A stretch of 64,000 nt of DNA from Pseudomonas avellanae BPIC 631 (GTDB taxonomy: Bacteria > Pseudomonadota > Gammaproteobacteria > Pseudomonadales > Pseudomonadaceae), in the NCBI RefSeq assembly GCF_000444135.1, contig NZ_ATDK01000230.1:1-64000 (forward strand), given 5' to 3'. The notes beneath the pieces are model-generated. The model was not told the origin of the DNA and did not search any database. It worked only from the letters and a program-made list of their open reading frames with translations. The stretch's first letter is position 1; each line of letters opens with the position of its first letter. This document shows positions 47,295-56,694 of the stretch, piece by piece. Made by a program: the position numbers and the translations under genes.

Positions 47295-48028
47295 TGGCGG
47301 GTTGGAACCTTGAGCCCGAGTACACTTCTCTGGCCCGGGACTTCGGAAGCCTGGACGCCGTGTTCGCCTTGCAAGGCCAGCAGTTGACCCGTGATCCGCT
47401 TTCCGATGTCATCCGTGTCGAGCGCGCCGGCGTCTACTATTTCGTCAAACGCTACGTGGGCGCGGGCAAAGGCCTGCGTCGTTACATGGGCAAGCCCAGG
47501 GTCAAGTCCGAGTGGCAGAACCTCAAACGCTTCGCCAAATGGGGCATTCCCACGGCTGAAGTGGTGGCCTGGGGGCTGGAGCGCAACGGCGCAGCGTACG
47601 ATCGCGGCGCACTGATCACGCGTGGCTTGCCGAACACCGAAGACTTGTCGGCGCTGGCGCAACGCAAGGACCCGCGATTGGCTGATCGCCAGTGGGTCGA
47701 TGGCATCAGCCGTCAGTTGGCGGCTTATACCCGGATCATGCACGACAACCATTTCACACATAACGATTTGAAATGGCGCAATCTGCTGGTCGATAACGAA
47801 GGCAGGCTGTTTTTCATCGATTGCCCCAACGGCGCATTCTGGTGGAGCTTCATGCTGCGCTACCGGATCACCAAGGATCTGGCGTGCCTGGACAAGGTTG
47901 CCAAGTATCACCTGTCGGCTACCCAGCGCCTGCGCTTCTACCTGCAGTACCGTCAGCGAGCGCGTTTGAACGCCGCCGACAAAAAACGAATTCGACACAT
48001 CGTCAGCTTTTTCGAGGGCCGTGAATGA
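47294..48028 (+). CDS. LPS core kinase, InaA/WaaP family (WapP-like)
   Basis: A 244-residue kinase-fold protein with a complete catalytic loop, THNDLKWRNLLVDNEG (H-x-D-x4-N), and the metal Asp in FFIDCPNGAF. The nucleotide-binding Lys is likely in VYYFVKRYVGAGKG. It adds phosphate to an inner-core heptose by analogy with P. aeruginosa WapP; the exact position (heptose I or II) cannot be read. It overlaps waaP by one base and the next gene by four. Confidence 0.87.
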   Translation: MAGWNLEPEYTSLARDFGSLDAVFALQGQQLTRDPLSDVIRVERAGVYYFVKRYVGAGKGLRRYMGKPRVKSEWQNLKRFAKWGIPTAEVVAWGLERNGAAYDRGALITRGLPNTEDLSALAQRKDPRLADRQWVDGISRQLAAYTRIMHDNHFTHNDLKWRNLLVDNEGRLFFIDCPNGAFWWSFMLRYRITKDLACLDKVAKYHLSATQRLRFYLQYRQRARLNAADKKRIRHIVSFFEGRE

Positions 48029-48786
48029 GCGTTTTTATTGCCAGTGCCGATCAGCCTTTGCTGATGCGTCACGACCTGGCTGATTTTGAATCGCTTTGGA
48101 ACATCCGGCTCGATGCAGTCGATGAGCCCAACACCGGTCGCGGTGGCTGGAGCAGTGTGTTTCGCCTTGATCTGGACGGCCAGGGTTTCTACCTCAAGCG
48201 CCAGAGCAATTACCTGACGCACACGTTGCACCACCCGTTTGGCGAGCCTTCGTTTTCGCGTGAGTTTCGTAATATCAGCCGCTACCGCAAACTGGGTATT
48301 CCGGCGCTGCAAGCGGTGTTTTACGGCGAGCGCAAGGTCGATGGCGAGCGCCGTGCAATCCTGATGACCCGCGCGCTGGATGGCTGGACCGATCTTGATG
48401 AGCTGTTGCAGCAATGGGGCGCATTGGGTTCGGAGCAGCGTTCGGGGATACTTCAGGCCTGTGGTCTGCTTGCACGCACGCTGCATGGCGCGGGGCAGGT
48501 GCACGGCTGCTTCTACCCCAAGCATATTTTTCTTCAGGCAGTCGGCGCGGGCTATCAGGCGCAACTGATCGATCTTGAGAAAACCCGCCCGGTGATCTTC
48601 GGCAAGCGTGACTTGGCCAGGGATCTGGAGCCGCTGCTGCGGCGTGCCCAGGTTTGGAATGACGCCGAGCGGCGCGAGCTGTTGGCGGCTTACCTGCAAG
48701 CCACGCCCGACAGCCTGCTGGTCGATGCCTGGAGCGAGCGTCTGGGCAGGCGCGCCGCTCACAAACGTGACCTTCAACACCGATGA
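48025..48786 (+). CDS. LPS core kinase-like protein, InaA family (WapQ-like)
   Basis: The 253-residue protein has the same fold as its neighbours, with FYLKRQSNYLTHTLHHPFG as the ATP-binding lysine region and LIDLEKTRPVIFGKRDLARD late. The catalytic loop reads VHGCFYPKHIFL: the Asp of the H-x-D motif is missing, as in InaA-type members. It may still act on LPS, or be an accessory to its neighbours. It overlaps the preceding gene by ATGA. Confidence 0.83.
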   Translation: MSVFIASADQPLLMRHDLADFESLWNIRLDAVDEPNTGRGGWSSVFRLDLDGQGFYLKRQSNYLTHTLHHPFGEPSFSREFRNISRYRKLGIPALQAVFYGERKVDGERRAILMTRALDGWTDLDELLQQWGALGSEQRSGILQACGLLARTLHGAGQVHGCFYPKHIFLQAVGAGYQAQLIDLEKTRPVIFGKRDLARDLEPLLRRAQVWNDAERRELLAAYLQATPDSLLVDAWSERLGRRAAHKRDLQHR

Positions 48787-48816
48787 TTTCAACACCGACG
48801 ATAAAGAGACCCGTTG

Positions 48817-50262
48817 ATGCGTTTGTCTGAACTCAAGAACGCGGGGCGCACCCCCGAGTTGCCGATGAGCCTGACGCTGGCCGATGCGGCCGGCCCGGCC
48901 GAGTTGCAATTGCTGACCCTGCTGCGCGTGTTGCCGGGGCAGCGCTATGTGGGTGCCGGTGTGTGGCGAGGCAGAACCGTGCTGGCAAAACTGCTGGTCG
49001 GCGACAAGGCCGCCCGGCACTTTCAGCGTGAACTGGCAGGGGTGCGTTTGCTTGCCGAACAAGGCCTGACCACACCGCTGTTGCTGGCCGACGGCTTGCA
49101 GGAAGGCGAAGGTGGCTGGCTGTTGTTCGAGTTTCTGGAGCAGGCGTCCAGTCTGGGCGATGCCTGGACCGAGGTTCAGGAACTGCCGCCTCTGGCCGAC
49201 GAGCAGCAAGCGGTACTCGGCGAGGCGCTGACTGCCATCGCTCAGCAGCACGCCAAAGGCTTGTGGCAGGAAGATCTGCATCTGGATAATTTGCTGCGTC
49301 ATAAGGGGCAGCTGTACCTGATTGATGGTGCGGGCATTCGCGCCGAGCAGGCCGGCAAGCCGTTGTCGCGGCAAAAGGTGCTGGAAAACCTTGGGGTATT
49401 CTTTGCTCAACTGCCCAAGGCTTTTGAGCCATTCACGGAAGAGCTGCTGGTGCATTATTTGCTGAGCAACGGCGAACATGGCTTGCCGATGGAAGCGCTG
49501 CAACGGCAGATCGACAAGGTTCGCAGCTGGCGGCTCAAGGATTTTCTCGGCAAGACCGTGCGCGATTGCAGCCTGTTCAGCGTCGAGGACACCGCATCGG
49601 TGTTTCGCGCTATTCGCCGCAACGAAGAAGTGACCATGCTGCCGGTGCTTGAGCAGGCTGACGCCTTGCTCGACAAAGGGCACTTGTACAAGACCGGTGG
49701 CGCGGCAAGCGTGGGGCGGGTCGAGGCCAGCGGTCGCACGCTGGTCATCAAACGTTACAACATCAAGAATTTCAGTCACTGGCTCAAGCGCTTCTGGCGT
49801 CCGAGTCGCGCCTGGCATTCGTGGCGCGAAGGCAATCGCCTGATGTTTCTCGGCATTGCCACGCCCAAACCGCTGGCGGTCCAGGAGCAGCGCTTTCTCG
49901 GGTTGCGTAGCAAAGCCTGGCTGGTCACCGAGTTTATCGACGGGCCGGACATCATCGAGCGCTTCGCGCCCTATGTCGAAAGCGGTGATGCCCCCGAGGT
50001 CGAGTTGCTGGCGCTGGACAAACTGTTCGCACAGCTTATTCAGGCGCGCATCAGCCATGGCGACTTCAAAGGGCACAACCTGTTCTGGCACACCGACCGC
50101 TGGGCGATGATCGACCTGGATGCCATGCAGCAGCAAAGTTCGCAATCGTCCTTTGCAGCAGCCTACGCGCGTGACCGGGCGCGGTTCATGCGTAACTGGC
50201 CGGTGGAGAGTGCGCTGCACCAGAGGCTGGAGCAGCGCTTGCCGAAGATCGGGTCAGCCTGA
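48817..50262 (+). CDS. double kinase-fold protein of the LPS core locus
   Basis: The 481-residue protein contains two kinase-like halves. The first has LWQEDLHLDNLLRHKGQLYL followed by LIDGAGIRA; the second has ISHGDFKGHNLFWHTDRWAM followed by IDLDAMQQQ, with a Lys in RTLVIKRYNIKNFSHWLKR. Both keep the Asp and Asn of the catalytic loop. The corresponding P. aeruginosa gene (PA5006) is a presumed core kinase. It starts at ATG 48817, 30 bases after the previous stop, and is followed within 16 bases by the 3' end of the minus-strand toxin. Confidence 0.82.
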   Translation: MRLSELKNAGRTPELPMSLTLADAAGPAELQLLTLLRVLPGQRYVGAGVWRGRTVLAKLLVGDKAARHFQRELAGVRLLAEQGLTTPLLLADGLQEGEGGWLLFEFLEQASSLGDAWTEVQELPPLADEQQAVLGEALTAIAQQHAKGLWQEDLHLDNLLRHKGQLYLIDGAGIRAEQAGKPLSRQKVLENLGVFFAQLPKAFEPFTEELLVHYLLSNGEHGLPMEALQRQIDKVRSWRLKDFLGKTVRDCSLFSVEDTASVFRAIRRNEEVTMLPVLEQADALLDKGHLYKTGGAASVGRVEASGRTLVIKRYNIKNFSHWLKRFWRPSRAWHSWREGNRLMFLGIATPKPLAVQEQRFLGLRSKAWLVTEFIDGPDIIERFAPYVESGDAPEVELLALDKLFAQLIQARISHGDFKGHNLFWHTDRWAMIDLDAMQQQSSQSSFAAAYARDRARFMRNWPVESALHQRLEQRLPKIGSA

Positions 50263-50277
50263 GGCTGAGTCTGCGCG

Positions 50278-53200
50278 TCAGCCCACCCGCGTCAGGTTCA
50301 TCTCCTCCAGCGCCGCTACCAGCGCGTCTATGTTCTCAAAAGGTTGGAGGTGGATGTGCGGCCAGCGCACGCGCTCCAGGTACAGCTTGCCTTCGGCATT
50401 GACCAATATGGGCGTGCGGTGAATCAAGGTGTCGCGAGCACGGTGGACAATGGTCTGCAGGCTGCCCTCGGTTTGCTCCACCAGAAACATTCCTGGTCTG
50501 TCCAGTCGCTGTTCGAGGGTAGCAGGCTGGGGCGGCCGAATGGCATCCTTCGCGCGCGGTATTTCTATCTCAACTCGATAATCGCCTTTGATGTGTACGT
50601 CGGTCGTCGAGATGCTTCCTGATAAAAGTTCTCCCGGGTCGTGCATCACACCCTTCGACTGCCCCGGTGCCACATCGACAACCCGCAGACCAATTCCGCC
50701 TTCCAGCTCGGCGATACCCGGCACCACGCCCTGGTAGCCATTGGAATGGCTGTTGCCAACCAGTGCGATCCACTTGTGTGAGCCCATGACGTCCTGATGC
50801 CTGCGCAGGGTGCGCGATGCAAAGTAGTTCATCATTTGCTGGCGGGCGATTGAACCATCGTTGTCAAGGCCATTAAGGTGGTAGCTGGCTGCGCAGTCGA
50901 TGGCCCGGACTTCCACGCCGTGCTGCCGCGCTTTGATGACCAGTTGCTCGAAGGTATAGACCTTGTCCGGGTCGGTGTGATGACCCCGGTCTAGAACTTT
51001 CAGGTCGTGAAGCAGGGTTTTGCTCATCTGGCCGGTTTCAAAAAAACGATCCAGATCCGCCTGATGCAGGTCGGTCAGCAGGTGTTCCATGTACAGCGTG
51101 CGCACGTTTTGCTGCGACAGCAACGGCAGGTTGTCGATGATCATTTTTTTGCTGGCGACCGAAAAGTGCGACTCGCCGATAACGATGCCATCGGTGTAGC
51201 GGTATAGCGTTTCAAGCAGCTCCGCCGTATTTGCCCGAGGATTGACCGCAGGCAGGGTCGGGCGTGGCGGCAGTTGTGTGGCGCTGATCATAGCCGCATC
51301 CTGTTGCAGCTTCTTGCGGCGCAGGGCAAATGCACTGCGAACCGTTTCGAATGTGTCATCTTCAAAAAAATACTCCATATCGAAGCCCTTTTTTTCAAAG
51401 TTCGCCAGCGTATGGAGCGTGTTTCGGGTATCCAGCGGCATGTCGTAGGTCGCGTCCGCGAGCGATTGCTGGATAGCCGTGGCCGGGCTGTCCGCACTCC
51501 AGTCATCGGGGTCCACACGCAGCCAGGCATCGTTTTCATTACGGACAAACCCGTACTGGCCTGCCCAGCGCTCGCCGTCGTCGAGGGTGGATCTACCCCC
51601 TAGCGCCCTCAGCAACATGTTATCCACCGGCGTGGCGGGGGGCAGCAGGGTTGCGGGTAATGCCGGGTCGGCAAACGCGATGGTGAAGTCGCAATGCGTC
51701 GTTGTGTTTTGAAGCGGCGCGCCGGTACCTTCGCTTACGCGGGTCGGGCGTCCTGCCGGGATACCCTGAACGTGCACGCTGACTACCCCTTGCATCTCGG
51801 CGATGCCGGGCACCTGATCATGCGCCGTGGCAAGTTTCTGGTCGAGCAGGGCGACCCAGCGTTTTGAAGAGCCGGGTACGATGTCGTGGCTGATGAGCCT
51901 GTGCCCGAAGAAGTTGCTCATTTTGCTGGCCGCTGCCGGATCATCAACGGCGGTCAGCACTGGATGGTCGAGAAACGGGTAGCTGATCGACGAACTGAAC
52001 GGGCGCACTTCGATCCCGTGACGGTGGGCCTCCTTGATCAGGTGGTAGTAGTCGTATTCGGTGCTCGAGTTGTTCAAGGCACCGCGATTGACCTCATGCA
52101 GGTAGTCCTTAAGCTCATGAGAGCCAGAGCGACTCTTTTTTCCCAGTTGGCGATATCTGGCCAGTTTGCGCAGGTGCTTGTCGGTCAGCAGGTGCTCGAT
52201 GTACAGAACCTCGACACGCTGCTCTGCCAGCAAGGGCATGTTGAGCAGGAGCAGACGCTTACTGGCCACCGACTTGGGGGCCTCGCTGAAAACCAGCCCG
52301 TTGCTGTGCGTGAAGATGTGCTCGATCAGTGTATCGACGCTACCGGGCAGGGCATAAGCGGGCAGTGTCGGCTTGGGCGGCGGAGAGAATCGGGTAAAAA
52401 ATGCCTGGGCATCCTGGTAGAGTTTTTCCCGAAACGTTGTAAAGGTCTGGCGTACTTCCGTGAAATAGGTCTCGAAATAGACTTCCAGACCTGCGCCAGT
52501 CGGGTCAAAGGCTTCCTTGCTGATGACGATGTCCAGATGCGCGCGCATGGTGCTTGGCATCTCATAGTCAATCAACGTGTCGAGCGAGCTTCCGGCTGCC
52601 TCCTCATGCAGTGGCCGGTAGGCCCCCGGACCGTCCAGCCCGCCGCCGCGCAAGCGCCGATCGACGACCAGCCACTGGCCCTGTTCATCCAGGCGAACCG
52701 GCTGTTTGCCGAAGAACGAGAATGGATTGGCCGGATCGATGATCTGCCAGCAGCGCAGGTGCGCATCGTATTGAACCTGAAAGGTGTGGTCTGACAGCCT
52801 GATGTAATGTTTGCCGCTGAGTGGGTACACGCCTTTCGCGTGGCCGTCGGTAATACGCGTCACGTTATCCAGCGAAACGTCGACTGCCAGATCGGTGCGC
52901 AACCCTGAAGGGACGCGCGGTACGGCGGTGGGCGGCGGCAGGAGCGGCTGCCAGGCACCAGCGGCCTCTCGCAGGGCGAACTGACCGGTTGCCAGCGGGG
53001 GCGCAGAGGCGACGTGGGGTGCATGGAAAACCGCGGCGTGACCATGAGCGTTGGGCTTGCTGATCAGGAATACCTGCTCCTGCAGTTCCACCGGGTACAG
53101 ATCCTCGTAACGCGGCAGTGAGGACTGGCGCTGGAACGAGCGCAGGGCCGGTGTTGATTGATGGCTGTGCTCAAGCTGATGCAATACGCCGCCGAAGCCT

Positions 53201-56200
53201 TTCAGGCCGACCAGCAGGTCGCTGCCAGCCCCTATTCCATTGAACAGTGCGGACAGCATGTACGCCGTAGCGCGTCCGTGTTCACCTTCGGTCAGGGCCT
53301 CGATTGCGCGCCCACTTTCATGCAACGACAGCAGGCTGCCGACAGCAAAGCTTGCCGGCGGGAACGGTAGCGTCAGCGCGGTAGCAATGATCTCGACGCT
53401 GACCCAGATCAACTGGTTCAACATGTCATTGCGCCCGGTGGTGGTTTCTTCCACGTCACGCAATCTGCGTTCGAGCGGCCTGTTGAAACAGGTGTCTGCG
53501 AAGTCTGACATGAATGCCTTGGGAATGACCGGAGGCTTGTTGGCCTTGCCCTGCTGCATGTCGCGAAGGAAGAACGACAAGGTGCGTCGCGCCTTGATCC
53601 GGCAGCGATCCTTGTAGTAATCGATCATGCCGTCGCTATCGAGCGAGCGCACAAAGGCGCTGAACAGGCGAAACTCGATACCGTCAGGCGCCTGCGGCGT
53701 GTAGAGCAGCGCGGCATGGCGAATCTGTGTCGGCAGGATCACCAGGCAGCCCTGCACGGTTTCGACGTGGGTGAGTAGCGGGCTGGGGATGAGCAGTTGA
53801 TCGGCGCCGTTCAGCCCCGAGGCGATAAGTGGTTTATCCACATGCACCTGCAGGGGGTAGAGGGGGTATCGCTCGCGGGAGGCCGCGTCGTTCAGGTGGG
53901 CGTTATCCAGAGATTGTTTCAACCAGACATAGTGCGCTGCTTCGATATGACCTTTCAGGGCGCTGCGCAATGCCGCTGCGTTCATCTGCAGTTGAGTGAT
54001 CATCACGCTGAACTGGCGACGGTAGGCATAGCCTTCGCTTTCGCTGTTCAGCAGCGTGTTTCTGATCAAGGCAATGTACTCGTCCGCCAGCCACTGACCG
54101 CGCACCGAACCTGCGACGACAGCGGATGACAGTGCGCTCAGGTCGATACCTTTCGGGCCGCTGAACGTCGCATTGGTTGCTGCGGAAGTGCGCAAGGGGT
54201 CAATGCTGTCGTCATAGCCATTGAGCAGCATGTCGGTGTAGGTCAGTGTTTCGCGCTCGGTGGTGATCACGATCAGGTCGGGGTCTACCGCGCCGACGGG
54301 TGTGTTCAGCAGTTTGCCTATTTGCTGGCTGGCACGTTGGTGTACGTAATCCTTGAAGGGCTGAACCTCGGTGTGTGGCTGAGCCTGATAGTTGTCGAGT
54401 GCTCCGCCAATGGCTTGCTCAAGAGCCAGTAGTTCGCGGCGCTGGGCGCGACTGGCGCGCAGGTACCAGTCCGGCGTATGTCTGGCCTGTTCGGAAAGCA
54501 ACACGCTGGTCTGTTCGTCGGTAAAGTGGTGCAAGGCCGAATCGCAGTCCGCATGATCGATAAACTGAATGAAGTTCTTCGAAGGCTGAGGTTTGAGTGC
54601 CAGTGCCGTCAGTTGCTCTGCCAGTGTCGCACGGGCATCCACTTCCACCTGATCAAGCAGGTAGTTGACCATTGACGGCGAAGCAGTCCAGCCGACTACT
54701 TCTTGCAGCAGTTGGGTTTCAGTGTCGAAGGCTCTGAAATACTTTTGGCCAGGTACATCGGTGGCGACCATGATCAGCCGCTGCGTCCGTCCTTCGGCAT
54801 CCTGTTTGCGAAACACCAGCAATCTGGCCATCACATTGCGGTCGTTGAGTTTGATCTGTTGTACACGCAATGCAGGACCAGGTGCGCCTGCTGCGGGGCT
54901 GGTCAGTGCCGCGACCATGGCGAAGTCACTGGGCTGGATATGCCCCTGCATCTTCGCCGCCCAACCCTGCGCGGTCAGCCGGGTTTGTGCCAGTGCGCGT
55001 AGCATTTTCCGGTTGTGCGCCTGCTGACAGGCCTTGCGTTGAAATTCGCCAAACCCTGCGCGCAGGTCGAGTTCATCAATCAGTTCGGCAAGGTAGACCG
55101 GGGTCAAAGCTGAGTAGGCGGCATCCAGCGGTTTGCCATCAAGGGTGATAACGGTGTGGTCGAGAAAGTCCGAACCTGCGAGCTCGTCACCCGGATGCAG
55201 GCCGTAGAGTGCCAGCTCGACCAGCGAGCCTGTCACGCGGTAGGTCTCGTTCCTCGACGGCAGCGTGCGACGAGTGTCGATGGTCAACGCACGCGGGTCC
55301 AGATCATGGCCCAGGTTATCGGCGAGGCGGGTGCGTAAACTTGCTTCGGCAAAATGCTCCGGGGACGCAGCGCTGCTCAGTACGCTGAGCATCGCAGCAT
55401 GTGCCTCATCGTAGTGTTGGAGGTGCCCGGCGTAGGTCTGCAAGTCGGCCTCGCTGGCAATTTTCATCCAGTCCGGCAGGTTTCGATGATGCTGACGTTG
55501 CCTGTTGGTCAGTTCGCGCAGCTCGAGCATGGCGGCGGGCCCGAACAGGCCGGGCATGCGGATGGCTTCCTGGATCAGCAACTGACGACTCTGCTGATCC
55601 GCTGTGTCTGGCTGTTCGCAGGCGTAGCGGATGTCGTTGCGCTGTTTGTTCAGCAGCCTGTCAAAAGCATGAACGAAGGGGGCCGTTGTAATGGGCTGTA
55701 ACTGCACGTCCGCTGCCGTGAAGGGCTCGAGGTACAGGTCGGTGTCCTGGCTGATTTCGGTCAGACGGTCCTGATGCTGCCTTTCCAGGTTGTTCAGCAG
55801 CGCATCCCTTAACCTCGGCGTGTTGAGCCATTGTGCGAGGGTCGCGAGCATCAGGGCCTGGGTGGCAAAGCCCATGATGCCGAGCCCTGGCAGCATCAGC
55901 AGCGTGCGCTCCTTCTCCTGGGATATGGCCAGCACACCGGCCATTTCGATCTGTTCGTCATCATGCAATTGCACGTGCAGTGAAGCGTAGGTGAGCGCCG
56001 GGCTTTGCGGCTGCTCGGGCGAGTCCGGCAGGCAGGCCAGGTAGCCGCTCTCCAGGTCACGCTCGTGAATCCTGACGCTGGCTTCATCGCGCAACGCCCT
56101 CTGCAAGGCAGGTACAAGCCGGTCACGGCGGCTTTCACCCGCTTCGCCAGGATCTGTCCAGTAATCATCGGTCTGTTGCAGCAGGCTGAAGATTTCCAGC

Positions 56201-56394
56201 TCCCGTTCGGAAACGTCGGATTCGCCAAGGGCAGTCAACAACGCTTCGCTGGGGCCGGGCTGCATTTGCAGCTCGCTGGCCAGCAGGGTGCGCAGCTCAT
56301 CGAGCCTTTTCAGGGCGGCCGATGCTGCAGGCCAGGTATCGGCAGGTGTCAGCGGTGTAGGCGTTATAGTCAAAGGGGGCAGTGTTTGTTTCAT
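50278..56394 (-). CDS. 2038-aa dermonecrotic-type toxin with doubled TIKI/EreA-like C-terminal domain
   Basis: A giant protein without signal peptide, of the same type as 10608-16469. The N-terminal 1000 residues are the toxin body. Hydrophobic helices follow near 1060 (IATALTLPFPPASFAVGSLL), then the linker module GVYPLSGKHYIRLSDHTFQV ... NPFSFFGKQPVRL near 1200. The C-terminus holds two copies of one domain, at about 1340-1550 and 1710-1910. Copy two keeps GESHFSVASKK (Glu and His, near 1738), YMEHLLTD, HGVEVRAID and LVGNSHSN (His near 1880), a pattern like TIKI/EreA/ChaN-type enzymes and the Ras-cleaving RRSP toxin. Copy one has SEAPKSVASKR and LLDQKLA instead, so its key residues are gone. 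Family placement is inference. It lies inside the LPS core locus, antisense to it, with no immunity gene beside it. Confidence 0.8.
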   Translation of the reverse strand: MKQTLPPLTITPTPLTPADTWPAASAALKRLDELRTLLASELQMQPGPSEALLTALGESDVSERELEIFSLLQQTDDYWTDPGEAGESRRDRLVPALQRALRDEASVRIHERDLESGYLACLPDSPEQPQSPALTYASLHVQLHDDEQIEMAGVLAISQEKERTLLMLPGLGIMGFATQALMLATLAQWLNTPRLRDALLNNLERQHQDRLTEISQDTDLYLEPFTAADVQLQPITTAPFVHAFDRLLNKQRNDIRYACEQPDTADQQSRQLLIQEAIRMPGLFGPAAMLELRELTNRQRQHHRNLPDWMKIASEADLQTYAGHLQHYDEAHAAMLSVLSSAASPEHFAEASLRTRLADNLGHDLDPRALTIDTRRTLPSRNETYRVTGSLVELALYGLHPGDELAGSDFLDHTVITLDGKPLDAAYSALTPVYLAELIDELDLRAGFGEFQRKACQQAHNRKMLRALAQTRLTAQGWAAKMQGHIQPSDFAMVAALTSPAAGAPGPALRVQQIKLNDRNVMARLLVFRKQDAEGRTQRLIMVATDVPGQKYFRAFDTETQLLQEVVGWTASPSMVNYLLDQVEVDARATLAEQLTALALKPQPSKNFIQFIDHADCDSALHHFTDEQTSVLLSEQARHTPDWYLRASRAQRRELLALEQAIGGALDNYQAQPHTEVQPFKDYVHQRASQQIGKLLNTPVGAVDPDLIVITTERETLTYTDMLLNGYDDSIDPLRTSAATNATFSGPKGIDLSALSSAVVAGSVRGQWLADEYIALIRNTLLNSESEGYAYRRQFSVMITQLQMNAAALRSALKGHIEAAHYVWLKQSLDNAHLNDAASRERYPLYPLQVHVDKPLIASGLNGADQLLIPSPLLTHVETVQGCLVILPTQIRHAALLYTPQAPDGIEFRLFSAFVRSLDSDGMIDYYKDRCRIKARRTLSFFLRDMQQGKANKPPVIPKAFMSDFADTCFNRPLERRLRDVEETTTGRNDMLNQLIWVSVEIIATALTLPFPPASFAVGSLLSLHESGRAIEALTEGEHGRATAYMLSALFNGIGAGSDLLVGLKGFGGVLHQLEHSHQSTPALRSFQRQSSLPRYEDLYPVELQEQVFLISKPNAHGHAAVFHAPHVASAPPLATGQFALREAAGAWQPLLPPPTAVPRVPSGLRTDLAVDVSLDNVTRITDGHAKGVYPLSGKHYIRLSDHTFQVQYDAHLRCWQIIDPANPFSFFGKQPVRLDEQGQWLVVDRRLRGGGLDGPGAYRPLHEEAAGSSLDTLIDYEMPSTMRAHLDIVISKEAFDPTGAGLEVYFETYFTEVRQTFTTFREKLYQDAQAFFTRFSPPPKPTLPAYALPGSVDTLIEHIFTHSNGLVFSEAPKSVASKRLLLLNMPLLAEQRVEVLYIEHLLTDKHLRKLARYRQLGKKSRSGSHELKDYLHEVNRGALNNSSTEYDYYHLIKEAHRHGIEVRPFSSSISYPFLDHPVLTAVDDPAAASKMSNFFGHRLISHDIVPGSSKRWVALLDQKLATAHDQVPGIAEMQGVVSVHVQGIPAGRPTRVSEGTGAPLQNTTTHCDFTIAFADPALPATLLPPATPVDNMLLRALGGRSTLDDGERWAGQYGFVRNENDAWLRVDPDDWSADSPATAIQQSLADATYDMPLDTRNTLHTLANFEKKGFDMEYFFEDDTFETVRSAFALRRKKLQQDAAMISATQLPPRPTLPAVNPRANTAELLETLYRYTDGIVIGESHFSVASKKMIIDNLPLLSQQNVRTLYMEHLLTDLHQADLDRFFETGQMSKTLLHDLKVLDRGHHTDPDKVYTFEQLVIKARQHGVEVRAIDCAASYHLNGLDNDGSIARQQMMNYFASRTLRRHQDVMGSHKWIALVGNSHSNGYQGVVPGIAELEGGIGLRVVDVAPGQSKGVMHDPGELLSGSISTTDVHIKGDYRVEIEIPRAKDAIRPPQPATLEQRLDRPGMFLVEQTEGSLQTIVHRARDTLIHRTPILVNAEGKLYLERVRWPHIHLQPFENIDALVAALEEMNLTRVG

Positions 56395-56570
56395 GACAGG
56401 TTTCCCATTGCGCTTGGGGCGCTGAGGTTTGAGCGACGACCTGAAGGCCGGCGACGATGGGCCTCAATTAATCAGAAGCAACGGGCGGCAAGTCGTAGAT
56501 AGTTATTGGCGTTGATAAAGAGACCTTTCCTACGCCGTCTGGCGGGCACTCCGAGCGACATTTCAGCCCG

Positions 56571-56601
56571 TCGAGCCAATCCTCGGCCATTACGTTATAA
56601 T
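56571..56601 (+). promoter_or_regulatory. candidate sigma-70 promoter of wapO and downstream LPS genes
   Basis: A perfect TATAAT stands at 56596-56601. A weak -35 (TCGAGC-like) lies near 56571-56576 with 19 bases between. The toxin gene separates wapO from the upstream LPS genes, so a promoter is needed here. The leader before wapO carries a small hairpin (CCCGC-TGT-GCGGG, about 56629-56641). The remainder of 56395-56694 holds no gene. Confidence 0.5.
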
Positions 56602-56694
56602 CCCGCCCTTTAGCTGCCCTCAGCCCGCTGTGCGGGGGCACACCTTTTCTCGGGCGCGACGCGCCTGCATGCAGACTAAAGAGGCTAGACCCTA

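Noticed and set aside
48608..48817. 69-aa plus-strand ORF at the kinase gene junction
   Set aside because: It lies almost wholly inside the WapQ-like gene in another frame, and reaches the next gene only through the 15-base duplication.
47953..50220. 755-aa minus-strand open frame across the LPS kinase genes
   Set aside because: It overlaps two genes with clear kinase motifs on the other strand. Its own translation has no domain.
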